Assembly (NCBI GenBank): GCA_021825365.1
Contig: JAKAHR010000008.1
Span: 55,203 to 119,202 of the forward strand
From: Nitrospirota bacterium
GTDB lineage: Bacteria > Nitrospirota > Thermodesulfovibrionia > Thermodesulfovibrionales > UBA6898
DNA length: 64,000 bases
Reading direction: 5' to 3'
Positions 44,611 to 53,556 of this stretch are shown here, piece after piece. The notes below the pieces were generated by a model. The model made no database searches. It was not told the origin of the DNA and saw only the letters and a list, made by a program, of their open reading frames with translations. The first letter of the stretch is position 1; each line of letters starts with the position of its first letter. Made by a program: the position numbers and the translations under genes.

Positions 44611-46548
44611 ATGACGATGAACCTCACGCAAAAAATTCTTCAGGCCCACCTTGTCGAAGGAAAACTCATCCCCGGTGAAGAGATCGGCCTGCGTATCGAT
44701 CATACACTTCTTCAGGATGCTACAGGCACGCTGGCAATGCTGGAATTCGAGGCGCTCGGCATCGGCCGCGTGCGGGCTGAACTGGCTGCCCAATATGTGG
44801 ACCACAACACCCTTCAGACAGACAACAAGAATGCGGATGACCACCGTTTTCTCCAGACAGCAGCAGCCCGGTATGGGGTTCATTTCAGCAGTGCGGGCAA
44901 CGGGGTCTCGCACCAGGTGCATATGGAGCGGTTCGGCGTGCCGGGCAAGATCATCCTCGGCGCTGACAGTCATACTCCCGGTGCCGCCGGGATCTCGATG
45001 CTCGGCATCGGCGCCGGCGGCCTCGACGTTGCCCTTGCGATGGCAGGATATCCATACTACGTTGCGTGCCCGCGGGTGCTTGGCGTACGACTTGCCGGCA
45101 GGCTCCCTGACTGGGTAAGCGCAAAGGACGTTATTCTCGAAATGTTGCGGAGGCACGGCGTCAGGGGCTGCGTTGGAAAGATCGTTGAGTATTACGGTCC
45201 GGGTGTAAAGAACCTCTCGGCAACAGACCGCGAAACGATTGGGAACATGGGCACCGAGCTGGGCGCGACCAGTTCGATCTTCCCTTCGGATGCAAACACG
45301 AGGGCCTACCTCGACGCCCAGGGACGGGGCGACGCGTGGTGCGAACTCTCCGCAGACAAAGGCGCCGCATATGACGAACATGACAAGATCAACCTCTCGG
45401 CGCTTGAGCCCCTTATCGCCCGCCCCTCTTCACCGGGGGATGTCGTGCCCGTCAGGGAGGTTGCGGGGATCAGGGTGGACCAGGCTATCGTGGGGAGCAG
45501 CGTAAACTCGTCTTTTCGAGACCTCATGGTAGTTGCGCGGATCGTGGAGGGACGACACGCCAGTCCTGCAACGAGCCTGAATATCAACCCGGGGAGCCGA
45601 CAGGTCCTTGAGAATATCGCGGCAAAGGGCGGCATCATCTCCCTTCTGACAGCAGGGGCGCGGATTCATGAGCCCGGATGTCTCGGCTGTATCGGCATGG
45701 GGCAGGCGCCGGGAACAGGGCAGGTGAGCCTCAGGACCTTTCCGAGAAACTTCCCCGGCCGTTCAGGGACAAAGGACGACAGGGTCTACCTGTGCTCGCC
45801 GGAGACGGCGGCTGCGGCAGCTCTCAGAGGCGTAATCACCGATCCCCGTGATCTGTCTTCGGAAATGAGGTATCCCCGCATCAAAGACCCGAAGCGCTAC
45901 ATTATCGACGAGAAATCCATCATCCGCCCCTCCGCCGAACTGCGCAATACGGAGATCATCCGTGGCCCGAACATAAGGCCTCTGCCCGAACTCCCCGCCC
46001 TGCCGGCTTCCATCGAGGCCGAGGTGGTGCTGCAGGTCGGCGACAATATCTCGACGGATACGATCATGCCGGCCGGCAACAGGATACTCCCCCTCCGCTC
46101 GAACATAGAGGCGATCAGCGAGTTCATCTTCTCCCCGATAGATCCCGACTTCGCCCGGGAATGCAGGGAGAAAGGCACGGTGGTGTTGGTAGGCGGGGAG
46201 AATTACGGCCAGGGGTCGAGCAGGGAACATGCCGCACTGGCGCCCCGCTATCTGGGCGTCTGTGCAAAGATCGTCAAGAGTTTCGCCCGCATACACAAGG
46301 CGAACCTCTGCAACTTCGGCATCCTGCCGCTTACCTTCAGGAACCCGGATGACTATAAGCTCGTGCACAAGGGCTCACAAGTGACATTCCCGGATGTCAG
46401 GGAGAGAATCCTGCGGGGCGAACGGGAGATTCCGGCTGAAGTGGACGGCTCCACGATCATGACCCTCCTGGATGTCTCCGACCGCCAACGCCAACACCTC
46501 CTGGCAGGAGGGACGCTTAATTTTGTGAGAAAGAAGCTTGGGGTATAG
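44611..46548 (+). CDS. Aconitate hydratase, Aquifex type
   Basis: A 645-residue enzyme that interconverts citrate and isocitrate through cis-aconitate using a [4Fe-4S] cluster. The aconitase-type order is kept: iron-sulfur half (VDHNTLQTDNKN, GADSHTPGAAG, later EPGCLGCIGMGQAPG with cluster cysteines) and a C-terminal swivel domain (GDNISTDTIMPAG, GGENYGQGSSREHAAL). Length and motifs match the shorter 'Aquifex type' family rather than AcnA or AcnB. The ATG at 44611 was chosen; the frame is open to a GTG at 44554 but those residues are unconserved. A TATACT box lies only 9 nt before the ATG, so a leaderless transcript is possible. Citrate synthase follows after 3 nt. Confidence 0.9.
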   Translation: MTMNLTQKILQAHLVEGKLIPGEEIGLRIDHTLLQDATGTLAMLEFEALGIGRVRAELAAQYVDHNTLQTDNKNADDHRFLQTAAARYGVHFSSAGNGVSHQVHMERFGVPGKIILGADSHTPGAAGISMLGIGAGGLDVALAMAGYPYYVACPRVLGVRLAGRLPDWVSAKDVILEMLRRHGVRGCVGKIVEYYGPGVKNLSATDRETIGNMGTELGATSSIFPSDANTRAYLDAQGRGDAWCELSADKGAAYDEHDKINLSALEPLIARPSSPGDVVPVREVAGIRVDQAIVGSSVNSSFRDLMVVARIVEGRHASPATSLNINPGSRQVLENIAAKGGIISLLTAGARIHEPGCLGCIGMGQAPGTGQVSLRTFPRNFPGRSGTKDDRVYLCSPETAAAAALRGVITDPRDLSSEMRYPRIKDPKRYIIDEKSIIRPSAELRNTEIIRGPNIRPLPELPALPASIEAEVVLQVGDNISTDTIMPAGNRILPLRSNIEAISEFIFSPIDPDFARECREKGTVVLVGGENYGQGSSREHAALAPRYLGVCAKIVKSFARIHKANLCNFGILPLTFRNPDDYKLVHKGSQVTFPDVRERILRGEREIPAEVDGSTIMTLLDVSDRQRQHLLAGGTLNFVRKKLGV

Positions 46549-46551
46549 GAC

Positions 46552-47751
46552 ATGGATCAAACGGTGAGGGTAAAAAATACCGGCCTGCGAGGAGTTCCTG
46601 TCGCTGATACGAAGATCAGCTTCATAGACGGGGAGCAGGGCATCCTGATCTATCGGGGATACCGCATCGAGGACCTGGCTGAGAAATCGACCTTCCTGGA
46701 GACCGCATGTCTCCTGCTCGACGGTGAGCTGCCCTCTGAGGAGCGACTGAAGTCCTTCACCGATGAGGTGCTGCGGGCGCGGGAAATACCGGCCCAAATC
46801 TGCGAGAGCCTCGCCTTATTGCCGAAAGATGCGGCTGCGATGGATATTCTCCAGGCAGCGGTGCCCCTGCTTGCGATCGCGGACCACGAAATCTCTGATG
46901 AAACACGGGAAGCCAACGTGAGAAAGGCGGTAAGGCTCATCGCCGGAATACCCTCTGTCGTTGCCGCCTGGAACAGGATACGAAACCGCCTCGACCCTCT
47001 GCCCCCCGATCCGGGCCTGTCGCATGCGGCCAATTTTCTCTGGCAATTTCACGGCACGAGACCGGATCCGGAGATCGCCCGCGATCTCGAGGTATGCCTC
47101 GTCCTCCATGCCGACCATACCTTCAACGCCTCGACCTTTGCGTGCAGGGAGGTGGTTTCGACACGCGCCCATATGTATGCGGGCGTCGCAGCCGGCGTCG
47201 GCGCCCTCTCGGGAAGCCTTCACGGAGGGGCGAATGCCCGTGTTATGAAGATGCTCATGGAGCTTCAGTCGGAAGAGGACGTGGCAGGCTGGGTAAAGGA
47301 CCAGCTCGATAAGGGGCAGAGGATCATGGGCTTCGGCCATGCGGTGTACAAGACGACCGACCCGAGGGCAAAGATCCTCAGGGAAATGTCCCTCAGGCTC
47401 GGAGAGAAGCTCGGTCAGCCCCAGTGGCATCGCCTCTCGGTTGCGGTGGAAGATGCCGCTCTGGCGGAACTTGACCGGAGGGGAAAGCACACCCTGAAGC
47501 CGAACGTGGACTTTTACAGCGCATCCGTCTACCACCTGATGGGCATACCGCCTGATTTCATGACCCCTCTTTTCGCCGTGTCGAGGATAGCCGGATGGTG
47601 CGCGCACATCATAGAGGAGAAATTCGCCGAGGCGCAGGAAAAGCCGGCCCTCTACAGGCCCGAGTCAGACTATGTCGGCAACTACTGCGGAAAGATGGGC
47701 TGCGTCTACCAGCCGCTTAGGGAACGCCGCAGCGCCCCTTCCTCTCCATAG
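46552..47751 (+). CDS. Citrate synthase (type I fold, short bacterial form)
   Basis: A 399-residue citrate or 2-methylcitrate synthase. Catalytic residues are visible as His224 in GSLHGGAN, His263 in GFGHAVYKTTDPRA and Asp320 in KPNVDFYSA. It condenses acetyl-CoA with oxaloacetate (propionyl-CoA cannot be ruled out by sequence). Placed 3 nt behind aconitase, it makes a two-step citrate module. In some anaerobes a citrate synthase of this kind also runs backwards in the reversed oxidative TCA cycle; nothing in the sequence settles the direction. Confidence 0.92.
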   Translation: MDQTVRVKNTGLRGVPVADTKISFIDGEQGILIYRGYRIEDLAEKSTFLETACLLLDGELPSEERLKSFTDEVLRAREIPAQICESLALLPKDAAAMDILQAAVPLLAIADHEISDETREANVRKAVRLIAGIPSVVAAWNRIRNRLDPLPPDPGLSHAANFLWQFHGTRPDPEIARDLEVCLVLHADHTFNASTFACREVVSTRAHMYAGVAAGVGALSGSLHGGANARVMKMLMELQSEEDVAGWVKDQLDKGQRIMGFGHAVYKTTDPRAKILREMSLRLGEKLGQPQWHRLSVAVEDAALAELDRRGKHTLKPNVDFYSASVYHLMGIPPDFMTPLFAVSRIAGWCAHIIEEKFAEAQEKPALYRPESDYVGNYCGKMGCVYQPLRERRSAPSSP

Positions 47752-47876
47752 AGAACTCTGCGGCATTTCCGGCCTCTCACACTTTGCACTGGTATCCGTC
47801 AGGCAGCATCACCGCCCGTCATCTCCGGATGACAGGTCGATGATGCCGTAGACCAACAGGCGACCCGGATGCGGCC

Positions 47877-48119
47877 CTAATCAGGGACGCCGGGGTACAC
47901 ACCCGGCCTCATACATGTCTCCAGAGAAAATGGGCAATTATTTTTTCTTCTGCGCTGCCCTTTTCTAATCGAGCATCCATCAAGTGGTTCCAGGGTAAAG
48001 GGACATTCTCCCGCGGTCCCCGTATCATCCCTGATATGCGCTATCAACTCATTCACCCTGTTTATCACTGAAGCAACATCAACCCCGTATGCCCTGTTAT
48101 TTCTTTCTTGTGTCTTCAT
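47877..48119 (-). CDS. Small Cys-containing hypothetical protein
   Basis: An 80-residue protein with no recognised family. It has a basic stretch (RKGQRRRKNN) and four Cys in its C-terminal half (ECPFTLEP, GCSIRKG, NCPFSLETC), which might bind a metal. GAGGTG lies 5 nt before the chosen ATG, better than the upstream start at 48137. It may be co-transcribed with the gene at 48186-48695, 66 nt upstream. Confidence 0.5.
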   Translation of the reverse strand: MKTQERNNRAYGVDVASVINRVNELIAHIRDDTGTAGECPFTLEPLDGCSIRKGQRRRKNNCPFSLETCMRPGVYPGVPD

Positions 48120-48185
48120 AAATACACCTCTGCGCAATAAATAAGCGAACGTTTCTGATCTGGAAAAACCGGAGGCTGCAGAAGA

Positions 48186-48695
48186 CTAAGCAGAAGGGGG
48201 AGAAAGGCTGGAACAGAAATAGTGATATCCTGCAAAGGCGTAGGGACTGTCGTTGTCCTGCACATGAGAATACTGCACAACAGGCGCAGGAGGATAGAGA
48301 CACCCGCACCCTGCTGCCTGATTACCCGCGATGGCCGTCCCGGAGACATCATAATCGGAAGACGGTGCCCCTGCAGGACGACTTCTCAGGAGACTCCTGG
48401 GCGGAAAAAGCGTATGATCCCCCTGGTCCCTGAAATGCAGGGCAAGAAACTCGTGGAGAACAATCAGGAAGGAGTCTGTGGGAGCCCCTGATTCACCGTG
48501 CGTCAATGAAACGCTGCTGAGGTGATCCACGTGGATACTCGACAGCGGCATCGCAGAAAACACGGCGAAGTAGAGCAACAGTATCAGTTTGCACAGGGTT
48601 CTCATCGGCTTCAATCCCATACTGAAGAGACCGGGAGACAGCATCTCGGTATGCCTGATGAGGCGTCTTGTATGGTGCAGGAAATTGTCGGTCAT
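48186..48695 (-). CDS. Hypothetical protein with one hydrophobic segment
   Basis: A 169-residue product of unknown family. Residues 1-30 are polar, residues about 34-50 are hydrophobic (CKLILLLYFAVFSAMPLSS) and could be a late signal peptide or anchor, and the rest is Ser/Pro-rich with scattered His and Tyr. GGAGTG precedes the ATG at 48695 by 8 nt, and a near-consensus promoter lies 87 nt further upstream on the same strand; these signals support a real gene. A shorter form starting at 48605 would have an ordinary signal peptide. Confidence 0.5.
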   Translation of the reverse strand: MTDNFLHHTRRLIRHTEMLSPGLFSMGLKPMRTLCKLILLLYFAVFSAMPLSSIHVDHLSSVSLTHGESGAPTDSFLIVLHEFLALHFRDQGDHTLFPPRSLLRSRPAGAPSSDYDVSGTAIAGNQAAGCGCLYPPAPVVQYSHVQDNDSPYAFAGYHYFCSSLSPPSA

Positions 48696-48781
48696 CGAAA
48701 TCACTCCAGAAGGCCAAGAGGTCCGGACGAAAACATATGAATGCGTTTTGCCGCCATGCCGTTGCCTCGTTGTCTGCCTTT

Positions 48782-48810
48782 ATTACACAGCGAATCCTCC
48801 AGGTTGTCAA
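48782..48810 (-). promoter_or_regulatory. Sigma-70 promoter for the small minus-strand genes
   Basis: On the minus strand TTGACA (48810-48805), a 17-bp spacer and TGTAAT (48787-48782). Transcription would start near 48775, giving a leader of about 80 nt. Confidence 0.6.
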
Positions 48811-49060
48811 TATTTAGTTATAATTAGTAGAAAATATAATAATGTGGCGCCATCGCCGGGCAGTGCTGCATTTATCCATCAGCTCATAGGGCAATGATCT
48901 AACAGCTCTTGTCTGCTACAATAATCCATCAGATGCATCTGACATCACGCCATAAGAGCCGTATCTATCGGCAGTCACGGCGACCCGGGTTCAGGTCCAG
49001 CCTGCCGCCCTGGAAGAGCGATCTCCTTATATCCCTCTGCAATGCAGGGGCTGAGTCTTC
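48811..49060. other. Spacer with a weak plus-strand promoter
   Basis: No gene is seen in this A/T-rich stretch. TGCTACAAT at 48914-48922 is an extended -10 candidate for the hydrolase gene that begins at 49061. Confidence 0.35.
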
Positions 49061-49888
49061 ATGAAGACCTGGGGCAAAAGGATGCTCCTGTACCCCTTTT
49101 TTATTCTCGTCGGCCTTTATCTGGTACTGCTTGGTTATGCCTGGCTGAGCCAAGGCAACATGCTCTACTTCCCTTCCAGGGAGATCACCCTGACACCAGC
49201 GGATATCGGCCTTGCCTATGAAGACATCTCCCTCACTGCATCGGACGGCATGAAGATCGCTGCCTGGTACATTCCGGCAGCCACGGCAAGGGGGGTCGTG
49301 CTTTTCTCCCATGGCAATGCGGGCAACATCTCCGACCGGCTGGACTCGATCAGGATATTTCACAGCCTCAACCTCGGGGTTCTGATCTATGACTACCGCG
49401 GCTACGGCAGGAGCCAGGGGGCGCCGACCGAAGAGGGTACCTATAGAGACGCCCTGGCAGGCTGGGATTATCTGGTCAGTGTCCGGGGTATCTTGCCGGA
49501 AAAGATCATCCTCTTTGGCCGTTCCCTGGGAAGCGCCGTGGCGGCGGAAGTTGCCCTCAGGCGAAAGGCAGGCGCCCTCATCATCGAGTCCGGGTTCACC
49601 TCAGTCCCTGACCTCGGCAGCAGGCTCTACCCCTTCCTGCCCATCCGCCTCCTTGCCCGCTACCAATATGCGACCATTGACAAGGTGGGCAGAATCACTA
49701 TCCCGAAGCTCATCATTCACAGTCAACAGGATGAGATCATCCCCTTTGAGCACGGACGTGCTGTCTTCGAAAAGGCGGCAGAGCCCCGGGAGTTTCTCCA
49801 GATCAGAGGCGGACATAACGAGGGATTCCTCGTCTCCGGCAGCCTTTACATAACCGGAATGGACCGTTTTCTCTCAAGACATTTCTGA
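49061..49888 (+). CDS. Membrane-anchored alpha/beta hydrolase (BEM46-like)
   Basis: A 275-residue hydrolase with an N-terminal membrane helix (about residues 8-28, LYPFFILVGLYLVLLGYAW). Nucleophile Ser155 is in FGRSLGS, the acid is Asp in HSQQDEIIP and the His is in GGHNEGF. The HGNAGNISDR segment gives the oxyanion hole. These proteins are esterases or peptidases of unknown natural substrate. Length is usual for the family. It stands alone with no obvious operon partner. Confidence 0.85.
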   Translation: MKTWGKRMLLYPFFILVGLYLVLLGYAWLSQGNMLYFPSREITLTPADIGLAYEDISLTASDGMKIAAWYIPAATARGVVLFSHGNAGNISDRLDSIRIFHSLNLGVLIYDYRGYGRSQGAPTEEGTYRDALAGWDYLVSVRGILPEKIILFGRSLGSAVAAEVALRRKAGALIIESGFTSVPDLGSRLYPFLPIRLLARYQYATIDKVGRITIPKLIIHSQQDEIIPFEHGRAVFEKAAEPREFLQIRGGHNEGFLVSGSLYITGMDRFLSRHF

Positions 49889-50162
49889 TTCTTCTACAGA
49901 TCTTTTATATCCAGGGATTGAAATCATCTGCAAATCAGGGACAGTCCTGCTGCCCCGTATCCGCCGTTGCCACAAACACCCGATGGTATATCCCCCCCTT
50001 TCACGCCAGGGGCATGGTATTTGCTCTTTATTTTCAGACCTGACTAAAGAAAGGCTCAAAAAGAGTCGATCTAAAAGAAGGGAGATGCAGCATGCTTGAA
50101 GGGCCGGCAGCAGGGCAGTGCACGCTGTCAGCTTACAAACACATTACGAAAGCGAGGCTGAT

Positions 50163-50495
50163 ATGCTGGAGCTCCATAATAAGCTGGAAGAGTGCACGGT
50201 CTGCAGGCAGGAGTATACCTCGGTTCATGCCGAAGCGATGCCCGGAGTACACATATATATCTGCGAGTCCTGTCTCGAGGCGGCTAAATTCAATTTCATC
50301 TTCATCTGCATGGGATGCGGCAGGGTCTATATCAGGCCCAAGGCGGAGATGATCCGCAGGCTGCGGGACCCGGAACTCAGGAGGGCGTACACGGAGCATA
50401 TGAATGAGTCGATCATCCAGGGCATCGACCGATGCATTAACTGCGATCCCGCGGGGATACTCAACTACGTGATGCCGACAGCCATGGACTGCTGA
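50163..50495 (+). CDS. Small double zinc-finger-like protein, function unknown
   Basis: A 110-residue cytoplasmic protein with four CxxC motifs (ECTVCRQ, ICESCLE, ICMGCGR, RCINCDP) that could hold two zinc ions. It belongs to no family I can name. Both metal sites are separated by an aromatic stretch (KFNFIFICMG). The ATG at 50163 is preferred (AGCGAGG upstream). A better ribosome binding site (AAGGGAGATG) precedes an ATG at 50092, but that opens another frame that reads like a shadow. A leader peptide or a frameshift there cannot be excluded. Confidence 0.65.
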   Translation: MLELHNKLEECTVCRQEYTSVHAEAMPGVHIYICESCLEAAKFNFIFICMGCGRVYIRPKAEMIRRLRDPELRRAYTEHMNESIIQGIDRCINCDPAGILNYVMPTAMDC

Positions 50496-50803
50496 AGAAA
50501 TCAGGAGTCGGATGTTCCTATGCGGTGAGAATGCCGGCTTCTGCTTTTCCGTCCAAGCGCCGCTTTTCGTGAGCAGGCGGAACCTCCTCCTGAATCGGGA
50601 ATATTCTTCCCATCAGGTGACACTAATTGTCAGGCCCTGCTGCATTTGAGGCCTGACGCATGGAGCACGCATCAATGACGCTCTCTCTGCCTTTCTCTCC
50701 GGGCCACGATCCATCCTGCAGCGCCTGCCTTTTTGCTGCTCGCCTCTGAAAGAAGACCGCATAATGTACATTATCAGGTATCCTTGTCATTGCGAGGCAG
50801 GCT
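50496..50803. promoter_or_regulatory. Spacer with an inverted repeat and a perfect palindrome
   Basis: No gene is seen. GTCAGGCC (50629-50636) and GGCCTGAC (50650-50657) form an 8-bp inverted repeat. ATAATGTACATTAT at 50761-50774 is a perfect 14-bp palindrome 30 bp before the pseudouridine synthase start, a plausible operator. Confidence 0.4.
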
Positions 50804-51655
50804 GTGTCAGAAGTTATAATAAGACCATCGATGAAGAGATTCTCCCTGCAGATAACCGTTGAGATGCCTGTCGGATCCGTCTCCGACTTCCTGGCCGGAC
50901 ATTCTGGTTTGTCGAAGTCAAGGGTGAAGGATGCGATGAATAAAGGCGCGGTACTGATCCGAAAGAAAGGAAAGATGCTGCGGCTCCGCAGGGCGACCGC
51001 CCGGCTGAACCCGGGGGACAGGATCGAATTCCATTACGACGAGGGCCTCCTCGCTATCATCCCGCCCTCTCCGACCCTCATCAGCGACCAGGGGCAGTAC
51101 AGCGTCTGGCACAAGCCCGCGGGGCTGCTGGCACAGGGAAGTCTCTACGGCGATCATTGCTCCCTCGCGCGACAGGCTGAACTCTTCTTCGGTTGCAAAA
51201 GGGAGGTCTATCCCGTTCATCGCATCGACCGGGAGGCCTCGGGGATTATGCTCCTTGCCCACAGCCCCCAGGCGGCTGCGAGACTCTCCGGACTCTTCCG
51301 GGAAAATCGCATCGTGAAAAGATACAGGGTTGTGGTGCGTGGCGACCTGGCGGCTCAGGGCAAGAAAGGGTTCATCGACCTACCCCTCGACAGCAGACCT
51401 GCCAGGACAGAATACGAGGTGTCTTCGTATGATCCTGCAGCAGACACATCCGATGCGGACGTCTTTATTTCAACAGGGAGGCTGCATCAGATCAGAAGGC
51501 ATTTTGACATGATCGGCCATCCGGTTATGGGAGATCCCCGGTACGGGAGAGGCAACAAAAACAGGCAGGGCCTCCGGCTCTCGGCCATATCCCTCTCCTT
51601 CCTGTGTCCCTTCAGTCGCCGCGCCGTAGCATTCAGTATCCCTCCGGCAGACTGA
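50804..51655 (+). CDS. RluA-family RNA pseudouridine synthase
   Basis: A 283-residue enzyme that isomerises uridine to pseudouridine in rRNA or tRNA. An S4-like RNA-binding part (about 20-90) is followed by the catalytic domain. The RluA motif HRIDREASGIMLLA contains catalytic Asp142, and the late STGRLHQIRRHFDMIGHPVMGD is the family motif. RluA, RluC and RluD targets cannot be told apart from this. GTG at 50804 follows GAGG; ATG at 50831 is an alternative. Confidence 0.9.
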   Translation: MSEVIIRPSMKRFSLQITVEMPVGSVSDFLAGHSGLSKSRVKDAMNKGAVLIRKKGKMLRLRRATARLNPGDRIEFHYDEGLLAIIPPSPTLISDQGQYSVWHKPAGLLAQGSLYGDHCSLARQAELFFGCKREVYPVHRIDREASGIMLLAHSPQAAARLSGLFRENRIVKRYRVVVRGDLAAQGKKGFIDLPLDSRPARTEYEVSSYDPAADTSDADVFISTGRLHQIRRHFDMIGHPVMGDPRYGRGNKNRQGLRLSAISLSFLCPFSRRAVAFSIPPAD

Positions 51656-51667
51656 AACCCCCTAGGC

Positions 51668-51889
51668 TCAGAGGAGCACGTCCTGCTCAGCCTCCAACCG
51701 GTGCATAAGGGGGGTGTCGCCGTCTCCCACGGTCCATGCGATATTAAAGAGGTTGGACTGGCAGGAGGGGTTGGTACATATGTAGAGAGTCTGCCGCTGG
51801 GCTTCATCGCCGCTGTCCATGGTCTCCCACGTTTCCCACATCTCGTGGTCAGTGGTAGCAAGCTTACTGTGGCATACCGGACAATGCAT
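51668..51889 (-). CDS. Small zinc-ribbon protein
   Basis: A 73-residue protein starting MHCPVCHSKL and carrying a second pair in YICTNPSCQSN, so CxxC plus CxxxxC fit a zinc ribbon. The rest is acidic with Trp/Glu (HEMWETWETMDSGDE). GGAGGT lies 6 nt before the ATG at 51889, which favours this over a start at 51925. No family is recognised; similar small ribbons act as nucleic-acid or protein adaptors. It is convergent with the pseudouridine synthase gene, 12 bp apart. Confidence 0.7.
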   Translation of the reverse strand: MHCPVCHSKLATTDHEMWETWETMDSGDEAQRQTLYICTNPSCQSNLFNIAWTVGDGDTPLMHRLEAEQDVLL

Positions 51890-52030
51890 CAAGGCACCTC
51901 CTCTTTTCGGCCTTTCTTTCTTCATCTATTGTTCGGCATCTTCGGGACAGGGCTTTAGCGGGGCAACGGGCCTGCTTGTGCCTTACGGCCGTTCCCTGCG
52001 ATGGAGATTATTCCGGAGGAAAGTAAGGGG

Positions 52031-53554
52031 CTAAGGCCGGCTGCGCAGGGTCTCCTGAACCATCACCGCCACCTGCCGGAAGTTCACCTTGCCGCTTCCC
52101 ATGCGGGGCAGGTCTTCCATGATAACAAACCGTTTCGGCAGGGCGATGGCAGGAAGCTTCCCGGCCAGCTGTTTGAGGACCTGTTTCTCATCGATCGCTG
52201 CGGTGACAGCAGCGACGATCCGGGCACCCTTCAGCGCGTCAGGCACCTCGACGATGCAGCACTCGGCCGACTCCCCGAGAAGCTCCTGCAGGGCATCCTC
52301 GACCTTGACGAGGGAGACCATCTCTCCGCCGATCTTCACAAACCGCTTAAGCCTTCCGGCATGCCAGAGGAACCCGTCAGTATCGATATACCCCATGTCG
52401 CCGGTATCGTACCAGCCATGCCTGATGCGCATGGACGTCTCCTCGAAGTCGTCGAGGTACCCTTTCATGACCAGGCTGCCCTTGACCAGGATCCTGCCGG
52501 TCTCGCCCGGGCCGCATTCCTGTCCGGTCTCGTAATTTTCGATGCGCACCTGCACGCCCGGCAGCACCTTCCCGATGCTCCCTGCCCGGTAATTTTCAAA
52601 GGTGTTCACGGATATGACCGGTGAAGTCTCGGTAGTGCCGTATCCCTCGAGGACCCTGATCCCGTGGCGTTCCAGGTACCCTGTGCGCAGGGCTTCAGGG
52701 CACTTATCCGCTCCGCTCACCACGATTCTGAAGCTCTTGAAGTCTCCCGGTTCCGACTTGCGGAGATATCCCCAGAGGAAACTGGGGGTGCCGGCCATGA
52801 TCGTCACCCCCTCTTCCCTGATTATGTCGCATACCATCTTATAGTCGAGGGGATTGGCATACAGGACTGTTGTCATGCCGTGGCACAGCGGCGTCCAGAG
52901 ATTCACCGTAAGACCAAAGACGTGAAAGAAGGGGAGGTTGGCGAGCATACGCTCCTCGTGGGAAATGGAGACAACGGAGCTGAAGCTCTCGACGTTCGAG
53001 CTGATGTTGCGGTGAGTGAGTTCTACCGCCTTCGGATCCTTCTCGCTGCCGCTCGTAAAGAGAATAACAACATTGTCGTCTTCGTCGCCTGCGTGGATCC
53101 TCCTGAAGATGAAAGACTCGGGCATCTTCGAGAGCAGCGCGGCCTTGATCTTGTCGACCCAGGAGACGCCTGCCATGATGTCCTCGATAAAGACCATGCC
53201 CTCCACCATTGGACAGCTGATCTTCTCGATGAGCGCCCGGGACGTGATGATCGTCTTGAAATTGCATTTCTTCTGTGCGTAGCGGGCATTCGATTCGGCG
53301 CCGGTCGAGTAGTTGATCATCACCGGGGTCCGCCCTGCCATCAGGGCTGCGAGAATGGAGAGGGCGGACCCGGCTGAGTTGGGAATCATGAGGCCGATAA
53401 AACCCTGTTCGAATCTCCGGTACTTCTCTGCGAGGATCAGGCTGGCGATAAGGGCCTTTGCGTACTTGATCCTCCTGCCGGTGGTACGGTCGACAAAGGC
53501 CTCCTTGCCGCCGTATTTCTTGGCGATCCTCACAAAGTGCCGGTGTAAAAGCAT
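52031..53554 (-). CDS. AMP-forming fatty acyl-CoA (or acyl-ACP) synthetase
   Basis: A 507-residue ANL-superfamily ligase that would activate a fatty acid with ATP to the acyl-adenylate and pass it to CoA or ACP. Seen motifs: FTSGSEKDPKAVELTH (ATP loop), EGYGTTETSP (A5), WYDTGDMGYID (A7), GRLKRFVKIGGEMVS (hinge) and the C-terminal Lys in GSGKVNFRQ. It resembles the ligase half of Aas more than FadD. Only 2 nt separate it from the FadL-like gene upstream, so uptake and activation of long-chain substrates are likely coupled. Confidence 0.9.
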   Translation of the reverse strand: MLLHRHFVRIAKKYGGKEAFVDRTTGRRIKYAKALIASLILAEKYRRFEQGFIGLMIPNSAGSALSILAALMAGRTPVMINYSTGAESNARYAQKKCNFKTIITSRALIEKISCPMVEGMVFIEDIMAGVSWVDKIKAALLSKMPESFIFRRIHAGDEDDNVVILFTSGSEKDPKAVELTHRNISSNVESFSSVVSISHEERMLANLPFFHVFGLTVNLWTPLCHGMTTVLYANPLDYKMVCDIIREEGVTIMAGTPSFLWGYLRKSEPGDFKSFRIVVSGADKCPEALRTGYLERHGIRVLEGYGTTETSPVISVNTFENYRAGSIGKVLPGVQVRIENYETGQECGPGETGRILVKGSLVMKGYLDDFEETSMRIRHGWYDTGDMGYIDTDGFLWHAGRLKRFVKIGGEMVSLVKVEDALQELLGESAECCIVEVPDALKGARIVAAVTAAIDEKQVLKQLAGKLPAIALPKRFVIMEDLPRMGSGKVNFRQVAVMVQETLRSRP

Positions 53555-53556
53555 GA

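Noticed and set aside
43422..44627. 401-residue open frame on the minus strand opposite the adaptor gene
   Set aside because: Ser/Arg/Thr-rich shadow of the HlyD-type adaptor, with no motif or ribosome binding site.
53403..53420. TTCGAATC-like sequence that recalls a tRNA T-loop
   Set aside because: It lies inside the acyl-CoA synthetase gene and no cloverleaf can be built around it.
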